DNA of 64,000 nucleotides from Rosa chinensis. Taxonomy: Eukaryota > Streptophyta > Magnoliopsida > Rosales > Rosaceae. The notes below the pieces were generated by a model. The model worked only from the letters and a program-made list of their open reading frames with translations, was not told the origin of the DNA and ran no database searches. The DNA is taken from NCBI RefSeq assembly GCF_002994745.2, contig NC_037088.1:47746897-47810896 (forward strand), read 5' to 3'. The position numbers and the translations under genes are program-made. Below are positions 52,773 through 62,530 of the stretch, piece after piece. Each line of letters begins with the position of its first letter. The stretch's first letter is position 1.

Positions 52773-53310
52773 ATGTCTTCTCCAAAGATAACCTCGCAGG
52801 CCCTGCTGCTATTTCTTCAGTTTCTAAAATCTTCCTTCCATGATTTCACCCTTAGCCACAAATTCATAGGCTTCATGGCTTAATCACAAGACCTGGGTAG
52901 GCCTTATGGCCTAATCTCAGGTCCAACGGCATGTCTTTGGTTTTTGAAAATCTGGATGAACTTGCCAGTCTGAGTTCAACCGAAAAACATACCGCGCTCC
53001 TAACGCGGCGGAGCCAGAGTCCGAGGAGTCCGTCTCCTCCGATTGTCCGCGTGGAGCATGGGGAAGAAGGGCGGAAGGCCACTTTGAGGTCTACTGTTCT
53101 TCTTCCGCGGTCTTCCTCCGGGGCCCAGTTACGAGGCTTCTGTTTTTCCCCAATATGTAGATGTGGTTGTGAGTCGCGCTCGCTCTGGATACCAACTCCA
53201 GCCCGGAGGAAAGGCCCAAGGAGGGGATATGATGGATTATTTCCTTCCCTCTTCCTCCGGTACCGATGACAGCAGTGGCGACTTAGATCAGAGGAGGATC
53301 TGAGTGAAGA
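52773..53310 (+). CDS. Second antisense unit in G1: short ORFs of unknown function
   Basis: After the TATA box a 36-codon ORF (52773-52883, MSSPKITSQALLLFLQFLKS) is followed by a longer frame from 52931 (MSLVFENLDELASLSSTEKH). That frame turns Ser/Pro/Arg-rich and, after one frame change near 53155, ends in an acidic stretch (MMDYFLPSSSGTDDSSGDLD) before TGA at about 53309. No known domain. The downstream region has plant polyadenylation-like motifs (TTGTATGC, TTTATGAATGAAATTT near 53440-53480). The coding call is tentative; the promoter-ORF-terminator order on one strand is what supports it. Confidence 0.4.
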
Positions 53311-53499
53311 GAGGAAGAATGCCAGCGGTAGCGCCCAAATCCTTCCTCCTGCAACCAAATCCAGTCACTTTTAAACTTTATGTTGTTTCAAAGCCACATT
53401 TGGCCTTATAGTTGCAAGTGTACTTGTATTGATCTGTTTTGTTGTATGCTTCTGGCCGTAAAGCCACTTTATGAATGAAATTTCCGCTTTGAGCCAAAA

Positions 53500-53680
53500 T
53501 CTGCAAAAGATTGTTAGCCTAAAAATAAAGCCTCTTGTATAGGCTCTTATACTTAGTCTTAACACACTTTGTCAAGGATAAACAAGTAGACTTAAAATGT
53601 GAAAATGTGAAAAATTTGAAAAAATTTGGACACAATAATAAAGCCTCATGTATAGGCTATTACATACATCTCTGGCCTCA
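53500..53680. repeat. Paired AATAAAGCCT...AGGCT hairpin repeats in G1
   Basis: Two copies, at about 53525-53550 and 53638-53663, of AATAAAGCCT, a 7-9-nt spacer with TGTAT, then AGGCT. Each can fold (AGCCT/AGGCT), and each carries an AATAAA on the plus strand. They may serve as 3'-end signals of the antisense unit. Confidence 0.45.
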
Positions 53681-53704
53681 AATAAGGCTTGAATAGATAT
53701 TGAG

Positions 53705-53818
53705 TTGCCCCCCAATGTTCATCGGGGAAGCAAAGACATGAATCACAGGCCACAACGAAAAGGCTGAAAGAGTATAGAGAACTGATGTGAGCCAATGAAG
53801 ATTATGTTTGCCCCCCAG
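53705..53818 (-). promoter_or_regulatory. Two internal polypurine-tract copies in G1
   Basis: On the minus strand TTGGGGGGCAA (53705-53715) and CTGGGGGGCAAA (53807-53818) match the 3' PPT (CTGGGGGGCAA at 48845-48855). They lie at the 3' end of the integrase gene, so they could act as central PPTs. Function inferred. Confidence 0.5.
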
Positions 53819-55442
53819 CCTGGGCAGGAGATTGATCAGGGGGATCTTCAAACTCCCAAACACTAGGATAATATTTCTTCAAGAAACGCCCGTTAATGGG
53901 GTTGCGATGGATGTCGCCCTTGACGTCTCTGAGGTGAAAAGCCCCGCGCTCCAAGATCCGGTGGATAACAAAAGGTCCTTCCCATCGCGGCGTCCATTTA
54001 CCGCGACCGGTTAACTTTTCGCCAAGGGGTAAAACAACCTTCCAGACGAGGTCGCCTTCTTTGTAACTACGACCACGCGTCCTCTTATCATAGGCGCGGG
54101 CGATACGCTGTTTTTCCATTACCAAATTGTCCAAAGCCGCCAAGCGCTGCTCGCTTAAATCTTCGTGTTCCTACCACATTGCCTGAACGTAATCTTCACC
54201 GATCAAATGATGCTGCTCTTGCACGCGTAGAGAATGAACGTTAATTTCTAATGGTAAGACAGCGTCATGACCAAACATGAGTGCGTACGGCGTCATCGCG
54301 GTGGGATTCCGTTTAGAAGTGCGATAGGCCCAAAGTGTCTCAAACAAAGTGTCGGGCCATTGTCGAGGGTTCTCTACTGGCATCTTCTTTAGTAAGGTAA
54401 TAATTGTCTTGTTGCTCGCCTCCGCTTGACCATTGGACTGGGCATAATACGGAGTGCTGTGGATGAACTGGATACCAAAATCATTGACAAGCTCCTCGAC
54501 GGGGCATCCCATGAACGCTGCCCCCCGGTCCGAAACAAGCACCTCGGGGATACCAAACCTGCAAAGAATGTTACAAAAAATAAACCGGCGAATGGTGGCA
54601 CCGGAAGCCTCTTTCAAAGGCTCAGCCTCGACCCATTTGGTGAAGTAGTAAGTGGCGACAATGATAAACTTGTGTTGAAGAGAAGAATGGGGATGGATCA
54701 TCCCAATCAAGTCCAATGCCCAACCTCGCGCAGGCCAAGGCTTGATAATAGGTTGCATAGGAATGGTAAGAACATGCTGGACTGGACCGTGCGCTTGACA
54801 ATCTTCACAGACTTTGGCAAATGCGATACAATCCTTTAAAATGCTGGGCCAATAATAACCATGCCGTCTTAGAAGCCATCGCATCTTAGGCCCCGCTTGA
54901 TGGGCCCCACATATCCCCGTGTGTACCTCACGCATTAATTGTTTGGCTTCGCGGCCATAGACACACCGAAAGTCTATGCCATCTTCCCCACGTCGCTGCA
55001 ACTCATCACCTCTAAGGAAGTAATTTAGAGCGAGAAAGCGAATCTTCCTGTCAGCTGTTGGGTCTGGTTGCTTGAGGTACTCAACCAGCGGGATTCGCCA
55101 ATCCACATCGATAGGTTCTAGCTCCGCGACCACAGGATCATCTGGTGGATTAGGCCGTGCGAGCCATGAAGGTAATGTGCGACGCTCAACCTTCAGAATA
55201 CGCTCGCGCACTCCATACTTCAACGAAATGCCTGTGGCCAGCTGAGCGAGCTCATTAGCTACAAAATTGCACTCGCGGGGAATATACTCCAAATCGACAT
55301 CATCAAATTGGTCTAGAAGTTCAATGGCGCGATTCAGATATGGTACAAGCAACCAACTTACACATCGATACTTTTCCTGGAGCTGGTTTATAACGAGCTG
55401 AGAATGGCCGCGAATCTGAACGTCCCTTATGCCCATTTCCAA
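53802..55442 (-). pseudogene. G1 second RNase H (C-part) and integrase
   Basis: Begins with the end of the Ogre-type second RNase H (IRGHSQLVINQLQEKYRC, YIPRECNFVANELAQLATG). Integrase has the HHCC finger (REVHTGICGAHQAG and CEDCQAHG), then the catalytic core (WALDLIGMIHPHSSLQHKFI, VLVSDRGAAFMGCPVEELV, YYAQSNGQAEASNKTI), keeping D, D and E. The C-terminal GPY/F-type module (WEGPFVIHRILERGAFHLRD) follows after a TAG at 54171-54173. Ends at PAQAGGQT, overlapping an internal PPT copy. Confidence 0.93.
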
Positions 55443-55481
55443 TAAGACTTCGAGTCCAATAATAAAAGCTTCATATTCAAC

Positions 55482-57482
55482 CTAATTATTTGTGCATTTG
55501 AACTCTAGTTGGAAGGAATAAGAGAAACGGTCACCGGTTGGGTTTTCCAAAACAATCCCTGCTCCGGCCAGTGTGTCTGTTCTTGAGCCATCGAAGAACA
55601 GTACCCAGGGCTGCAAGTAGACTGTGGCTTGGTACCAAACTACGTATTCTGGGATGCGCGCCAAATCTGGTCGGGTCATAGTGGTGGATGCTATCTCTAA
55701 TTCCTTTAGAGTGGGTATCTCTAACGTAGGATGATGTGCGAGAAAATCCGCGATGGCCTGCCCCTTGACAGCTTTCTGAGGTACATATTGGAGCGAAAAC
55801 TCTAAGAGAGCTATTACCCACTTGCCAATGCGGCCTCTCAAAATAGGCCGTGACAACATGTATTTGACCAAATCAGTTTGAGCGATGATGCAGGTAGTAA
55901 AGGATAACATGTAGTGTCGCAACTTGCACGCTGAAAAGTACAGAGTTAGGCACAGCTTCTCCATAGGGGTGTACCTTATCTCGCAATCTGTCAATGTCCG
56001 GCTGAGGTAAAATATAGCATGCTCGATGCCTTCCTCATCATCCTGAGCGAGCAGGCTGCCAATGGAAGCCTCAGCTGCCGAAATGTATAATTTTAACGGG
56101 ACCCCAGCTCTGGGCGGAACCAGCACTGGCGGGCTTGCCAAGTAGGCCTTGATACCGTCGAAAGCCTCTTGATGTTTAGGCTCCCACACAAACTCATTCT
56201 GCCCTTGTAACCTCAGCAACGGCGAGAAAGGTTGGATTTTACCGGCAGAGTTAGAGATGAAACGTCTTAGGAAATTGATCTTACCCAACAAACGCTGTAA
56301 GTCTTTCTTCATTCGCGGGGGAGATGCGTTGATGACTGCGCTCGCCTTGTCTTCAGGGACCTCAATTCCTCGCTGATGAACAATGAACCCCAGGAAGTCT
56401 CTTGCCTGGACCCCAAACACGCATTTGGCCGGGTTCATCTTGAGTATATGGCGTCGCATGCGCTCAAATACTTTCCTGAGATCGGCGATGTGGTCCCCTT
56501 TCTTCTGAGACTTGACCACCACGTCATCGATGTACACCTCTAAAATCTTCCCCAGTATGTCGTGGAAGATCAAGTTCATGGCTCTCTGATACGTCGCACC
56601 AGCGTTCTTTAGGCCAAATGGCATGACCACATATTCAATAACTCCCACGAATCCAGGGCAACGGAACGCGGTCTTGTGTCTGTCTTCTTCAGCGACCGGA
56701 ATCTGGTGGTATCCTGCAGTGCCATCCATGAAGGATAACAACTCATGTCCTACCATAGCATCTACCAACATATCCGCGACCGGCATGGGGTAAACATCTT
56801 TAGGTGTAGCAAGATTCAAGTCTCTATAATCTACGCAGACTCTCATCTTGCTGTTCTTTTTCCGGACATGCACTATATTAGATAGCCACTGATTGTACTT
56901 GGCGACCCTGATAATGCCTGACTTATGCATTTTCTCTACCTCCTCCTTGACGAGAACCTGGGTCTTTGAATTCATTCGTCGAGGTTCTTGCTTGACGGGC
57001 CTCTTGTCAGGAAGGGTTGGTAGTTGATGACAAACCAAATCTGGTGACAGGCTAGGCATGTCTTCATACTTCTCCGCAAAGCAATCCTTAAATTCTAATA
57101 ACAATTCAGTGAGCCTCTGTTTCTCGCTAGGCTCTAAGTAAGCGCTGATAGCCACTTCCATAGGCTCGTTCACTGTTCCCAGATTAACCCTCTCAGTAGG
57201 GTCTCTGACTTTAGGAGGTGTATCATCCAACGCTGCCGGGGCGAGTTGAATGCTGACTTCATCTTCGCGCTCCAGATCAGAAAGTTCTTCATTAACGACC
57301 TCTAAGGTCGCGATGCGATCATAAGCCTCTTTTTCCACCATGTATGACGATAGCCGTTCGTGTATCGAGTAGAAGGCCTCTATCGCCTCCGCCGAAAGGT
57401 TGTAATCCATTAATCGATTAAAGGTTTGGGCACAACGTGGCCAGGCCTTTCCAAGCCTTCTTTTGCGAGCGTAAGCCCCCAC
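55482..57482 (-). pseudogene. G1 reverse transcriptase, RNase H and start of second RNase H
   Basis: A 666-codon open frame. RT motifs: KMRVCVDYRDLNLATPKDVY, MPFGLKNAGATYQRAMN and the catalytic LEVYIDDVVVKS, then KCVFGVQARDFLGFIV. RNase H: PLKLYISAAEASIGSLLAQD, IRYTPMEKLCLTLYFSACKL. A tether leads to the second RNase H (WVLFFDGSRTDTLAGAGIVL). The frame stops at TAG 55482-55484 inside the block that reads CTNN-stop-VEYEA, normally NNQAEYEA. Two RNase H domains in one pol are diagnostic for Tat/Ogre. Confidence 0.94.
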
Positions 57483-58609
57483 TGTGCCAGTTCAGAGGCC
57501 GTCACCCCTGTGGGGCGGCCCTTATCATCAATGCCACTAACCTGTAATGGAGTGATAGGCTCCAAATAGTATCTGGCATCTACATAGTTTGCGGAGACCG
57601 GGAATGGACGAGGATCTGCCTTGATCACCTCCGCCGTATTTGTTTCCCTATTCCACATAACCAGCTCTTGATGGAGTGTTGAGGGTACGCAGTAACCCCT
57701 GTGGATCCAGTCTTTGCCCAAAATGGCACTGTAGGCCGCATAGCAATCCGTCATGAAGAAGGCATAAACTCCCTCTGCTGGTCCTACCTTAATACGTAAG
57801 AACAATAATCCCAAGGTTCTTGTTACAGTACCAGCGAAATTTTTGAGCGCGAGGGACGTGGATTGGATTTTCTCCCGCTTGATCCCAAGCAGGTGCATGG
57901 TCCTGGTAGTGACGACATTAACGGCGGCTCTAGTGTCAATCATGATTTTACTAACTTTGATACAGCCAACGTCTGCCATGATGTATAGCGATCGCATATG
58001 CTGGACCATAGCTGGCGTTGGCTTGGAGAAGTTCATGAGTGACCCCTTGTCCGGAGCCTCTTCCGTTTCCGGAGGGACCGTGTCTTCTACAGGTGTCGCG
58101 GCTGCTGATGTGACTTGTAATGGCTGTACACTCTCTTCTTCGGCCCCCACACAATCCTAAGCAGCGACTGGTAATGCATATTTCGCGGGGAGCACATAGA
58201 CCATATTGCAAGGAACGCCAGTTGTCTCTGTTTCCTCCATGTCGTCTTCCAAGTTAAGCTTAGGCTCCTCGGCCGGGATATCGGTTTGCAATTGCTTAGC
58301 CAAACAATCCACCAGCGATCCTTCTGTGAGGCCTTTTACTTCGCAATGTTCAAGCTCTTGCGTCACGGCAGCCGGCTTAGGATTCTCCGGTTTCATGCGC
58401 TCCTCTGAGGCAGAGATGACTATATTTTGGACTTTCTTGGGCCGCCACTGTAGGGTGTCGCTAGCCCTGTCCTTGCCCCCCAGTCTGTCAAAGACCGAAG
58501 CTTTGACCACTGGCTCCTCACGGAAAAGCCTGCGCTTGACATGTGGCCGCCGAGTTGGCGAGTTCTTCATTCGTGCAAGAGCGCTCCTCAGTAATCCTGC
58601 AAAATACAC
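57410..58609 (-). pseudogene. G1 protease and upstream spacer
   Basis: The aspartic protease motif is KIMIDTRAAVNVVTTRTMHL; the expected triad is D-T/S-G, so Arg replaces Gly and the enzyme should be inactive. The second flap part reads FFMTDCYAAYSAILGKDWIH. The ORF upstream (58157-58609) is charged and ends in TAG at 58157-58159 (PVAA-stop-DCVGAEEE), continuous in frame with the protease ORF. The C-terminus overlaps the RT ORF start by 73 bp in another frame. Confidence 0.87.
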
Positions 58610-58647
58610 TGGGCTTTAAGGCCCCTGTTAGTGAATCTATTTGTTTG

Positions 58648-59720
58648 TCAAAAGCTACGGGGAGGCCTCAACGGTTTAGCAGCCAACACCTCCATCTCTC
58701 TCTGGTATTGCTCGGGCGACTTGACCAGTTGTGAAGGCTTGATCAGGCCCTGATCTAGAGCCTCTAGAGCGCGCTTAGCTTCCCCAAACCTGCGTTGTAG
58801 CTTCCTTTTTCTGGACGAGCTAATCTCTACCGCCTTGCCCTTTTCCCTGGTGTACCATTTGCCCTCCTTGATAGGGTTAGCTGAAGCAGGTGGGATGTAG
58901 GGTTTGGTCAGAATATTCTTGCACTCGCTCTTGGCCCTCTCTTGTTTCGGACCGCCTGCGGCTGCTTTCAGTTTCATGAATAAGTTGGAGTCTTTGGGGG
59001 ATGGTGGTGATTCCGTTTTCTCCCTTTCTCTTGGACTGGAAGGCTGATAGTTCCGCGACGACGAAGCCCACTTGATTGGTGGTAGGGAGCCAAAGTGAAA
59101 TGTCTGCTCGACCTCTTCGTGCGACACTTGAATATCGCATTCCTCTTTACATCGCGAGCACAAGATCACGGGTGAGGCCTGATTGGTTGATTCAATTTTA
59201 CCCTTTGCGGGTGTCTCATCCGCGATGGTCTTCTCACTCTGCTCATTCGAACCCAAATCCAGAGTTGGTTTCCGTCGCTGCTGTTTGGTCCAATCTACAT
59301 TGACCATGTTGATCCCAGTGTCTGGAAAGGGATCTACGTCAACTAGTGCCGCCGCTGTGACTGGAGCCTCTACCTACAAACTACCATTATTAAGCCATAC
59401 CTGAATCTGGTCTTTGAGCTTTACACAGTCCGCGGTATTGTGATTCCACAGATTATGGAACTTGCACTATTTCTTCCCCTTCAACTGCTCTGGCCGCAGA
59501 AAAGGTCCAAAATCACCATCTTCGCAGCGATCATCTCGTCAAGAATCTCGTGGGCCTTATTGGCATCATAAGTATATGTCGCAAACTCCGGTTTGGTGAA
59601 GGCCATCGATTTGAGCTTAACAGGCTCCTTGGAAATTTTCAGCTGTTTCAAGGACGGATTCTTTTTCCCGGTTAACTCGTAAGCCGTTATATCATTATCC
59701 TCGTCCTCTTTATCATCCTG
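58648..59720 (-). pseudogene. G1 gag C-terminal region with zinc-knuckle-like motif
   Basis: The frame 58648-59307 is Lys/Arg/Pro/Ser-rich and includes LCSRCKEECDIQVSHEE. Further up, around 59420-59480, CKFHNLWNHNTADC fits the C-x2-H-x4-H-x4-C knuckle variant of Tat gags. In-frame TAGs lie near 59374 and 59468, and a frame change near 59530. RNA-binding C-terminus of the capsid protein; identity of the distal part is less sure. Confidence 0.7.
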
Positions 59721-59768
59721 GACCACTTCTTCAGCGTTATGATGGTAATAAGGGTCGTAGGTGGCTGG

Positions 59769-61505
59769 CTAGTAGCTCAGGGCTGCTACGGTACGATGTT
59801 TACCTGGCACGTACGTCCCTCTGGAGGCATTCTTCCTCGCATCTGTTTCTCTGAGGAGATGCTCGAAACTGCCCACCTCTGTGATGAGTTCTCCCATTGA
59901 CTGAATCATGCTTCCATGCTGCTTCTTTCGTTGACGGGGCTCCAAACCCTTGACCGCCAACTTGACTAACTCCCTCTCGGGCAGGATGACATTCAGCTTG
60001 GCTTTCTGGATTTGAAAGCGCTGAAGATAGGCAACTGCTGATTCTGTAGGCTGCTGGGCCATCTAAGTAAGAGAGGCTAGGTCTACTTCAGGCTCGATAG
60101 TCCCAAAAGTCTCACGGAAGAGCAGTTTCAGTGCTGGCCAATCCGCCACTGTTCCTGGTCGAAGCTTAGAAAACCATCTGAAGGCGGCGCCTGACAGAGA
60201 AGTGCCGAAGATCCTGCATTTGAGGACATCATCATTCTGGTATTGGCCACACTGTACCCTAAACCTGGCCAGATGCGTTGCCGCATCTTTAGTGTCCTCC
60301 CCTAAAAAAGTAGAAAATATGATATTCTTATAACCCCGGGGAAAAGGTGCGAGCATGATGTGTGGCGGGAAAGGTCTTTCATAGACCCCATCTGGCTGGG
60401 CCCTTGGGTTGGCCAATCTGATCATCTTCTCTACTTCATCACGTCTTACATAATCTGGGCCCGGAGGAAGAAGAGGTGTCGCCGCAGTCTGGCGGGTAGC
60501 TTGCACAGGTACTGCCTGGTTTACCATTGCCGACCCCTCTCCGACATGCACAATGCGGGTAGTAGTCTGTTGCTGGAGAGTCATCGCTGGCCTAATCTCT
60601 TCCTTTGACAGAGCTGTTATCTTGATCGGGGTGCCGGTCTGGTCGAGCCCATAATAACTTCCCGGCAGTTCTTGATACACCATTTCTGTTCCGTCGCTGT
60701 CGTACTGAACGAATGTAGCGGGGTTGGACGAAGTCCCCGCGCCTTTTGAGGCCTGATGCCTCTGTCTGGTGGCGTGTCCACCTGATAAAGCAGTCTTTTC
60801 CTTGCTGCCACTGATAACCAGTGCTTGTTCTTTATTCTTCAGCGGTGTAGCAGCACCAGTAGCTGAGGAAGAAACAGCATTGTTGTTAGTCTTCTCGTGC
60901 TGATTTGGCGGCACGTATTTTCCTGAACCGGATGGTTGGCCAAGAGAGCCAAGGATAGCATTAGGATCCCCTAAAGCTTTGTTCAATACTTCTCTTGCTT
61001 GATTCAATTCTGCTCTCTGCATAGCCACCTCGGTTGCTAGGTTAGCCCCATCCTTGCGAAGACCTGCCATGTCCGACGCTGTCTGCTTGGTGTGGTCTGC
61101 TATAGCCTCCAAAATTTCCTTTTGACGCTAATCCTGCTCTCTAGCGATACCTGCGGCGTGTGCCTTCACAGCACTTTTTGATTGTGCGATCTGCTGTCGA
61201 GTATCCTCTGTATGTCGAGTCATACACTGATCCAGTTCGCGTAGGAGCTTATCCGCCTTTGCAGTTTCCCTGGCAAAATCAGCGTCCATCTTCTTGCGAT
61301 GGTTCTCGATATTCTCCATGATGATTGTGAACCTGACCTCAGAGGTCGCTCCTTCCGGAATAGGCTTCGGAACAAAAGCCTCTTCTTCTCCACTTCCCAC
61401 TGCAATGTTGACAGTGGTGGGGATAACAGGCTCGCTGGCCTGATTAACATTGACTCTCTGACCCTCAGTAGTGGTCGAGCGATTCTCATCTTGTCCAGTT
61501 GACAT
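59769..61505 (-). pseudogene. G1 gag (Retrotrans_gag)
   Basis: The ATG at 61505 (MSTGQDENRSTTTEGQRV) opens a coiled-coil-like N-terminus with ENIENHRKKMDADFARETAK. The capsid core holds HIMLAPFPRGYKNIIFSTF, THLARFRVQCGQYQNDDVLK and FRWFSKLRPGTVADWPALKL, the Retrotrans_gag signature; MAQQPTESAVAYLQRFQIQK and KLAVKGLEPRQRKK continue it. Three TAGs (61128, 60063, 59769) split an otherwise constant frame. Gag forms the virus-like particle in which reverse transcription takes place. Confidence 0.92.
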
Positions 61506-61689
61506 ACCGGGTGATTGGGGCTAATGAGAGAATCGTTGCGTCACTTGTTCTTCAGAAAGACCACGACAGTCCGCGCGAGAATGCGGTCTGTAACTGGAGG
61601 TCTTATGTTTTGAGCAGTTAGCGTAGCCCTTTTGGTAAGGGTTATCGCTAGACTTCCCAATGGTTGCGTTCACAAAGAAACACTATTGA

Positions 61690-61707
61690 GTCCCACTGGG
61701 CGTGCCA
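61690..61707 (-). promoter_or_regulatory. G1 primer-binding site
   Basis: Minus strand TGGCACGCCCAGTGGGAC, a few bases inside the 5' LTR. TGG start and position suit a tRNA-primed PBS; I cannot name the tRNA with certainty. Confidence 0.65.
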
Positions 61708-61710
61708 AAA

Positions 61711-62530
61711 TGTTTGGCTCCAAAACCAGCTGGTGTGCAAACAGTCTCTTTTGAGCGTGTGATTGCGCAGGCGTGCCAGCACCGCGGGGTAGTCCCTTGA
61801 CCTAACTTCTTCTTCAAGCACTGTGGACGAGGAGAGCACCAACCTCGTCACAGGGTTCTTCTCTTGCCTTTCGGAAAAGGACTTTTGCCTTTCGGAAAAG
61901 GACTTTTGCCTTACGGATAAGGACTTTGGGTGTGATCTCTTCGGTCACCAAAATCGATACTCAACGTTGTAGGTTGAGCAGAGCAATCACTGGGAAGTCT
62001 TGAGAAAGCACGGGGTTTGCTAAAGAGTATCTTTAGCTTCGCTGGGTTGCGAGGGCGTTACTCTTGCTTCGCTGGTTGTATCGGTGGCAGTAGTACTGGC
62101 AGTCGGCTCGCGAGGAGACTAGGACTGGAAGCACGGTCGCCGGGTTGATCTGGTGAGGCTGACAGTCGGCTCGCGAGGAGACTAGGACTGGCGGGCGGTC
62201 ACCGGGTTTCAACGAGGTTGAAGGTTTGCTCCGGGGAGGCTTTGTAATCGCTGGGATTGATTGATTCGAGAGAGGTCCCTGATTTCGCCGCTTAACCCTG
62301 TACTTATACCCTAGGGTTTCGACTGCTCCTTGCCTTAGAAGGATTCTTAATTGAAGTTTCCTATTTAATCTCTACTACTCGATTTCAAGAAAGTTTCGTC
62401 TCCTTATGAGTCACGGAATGGGTGAAGCTATAACCCAGACCCGAGTAGTTTTATTTTTGGGCCGCAGGTATCGGCCCACTGGCTTAAACCCACCAAAGGA
62501 TCTTGCCAAAAATACTTTTGGGCTCAAACA
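61711..62530 (-). repeat. G1 5' LTR
   Basis: 820-bp partner of 48031-48844, bounded by PBS and TSD CATAC. Confidence 0.94.

Larger units (their letters stand above)
48031..62530 (-). mobile_element. Ty3/gypsy retrotransposon G1, Tat/Ogre-like, with antisense genes, inside RLP-B
   Basis: A 14.5-kb element on the minus strand. The 5' LTR is 61711-62530 and the 3' LTR 48031-48844; the TSD is CATAC (48026-48030 and 62531-62535). The PBS region is TGGCACGCCCAGTGGGAC on the minus strand (about 61690-61707) and the PPT is at 48845-48856. Gene order is gag, PR, RT, RNase H, a second RNase H, IN: the dual RNase H marks the Tat/Ogre lineage. Between IN and the 3' LTR lie ~5 kb with oppositely oriented genes. 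LTRs differ by about a dozen substitutions plus two indels in ~815 bp. Several in-frame TAGs and a changed protease motif make it defective. Confidence 0.95.

Noticed and set aside
54171..61130. TAG readthrough or recoding as gag-pol expression strategy of G1
   Set aside because: There are seven TAGs spread through gag, protease, second RNase H and integrase, including conserved Gln sites. Readthrough strategies use one stop at a gag-pol border, so decay is far likelier.
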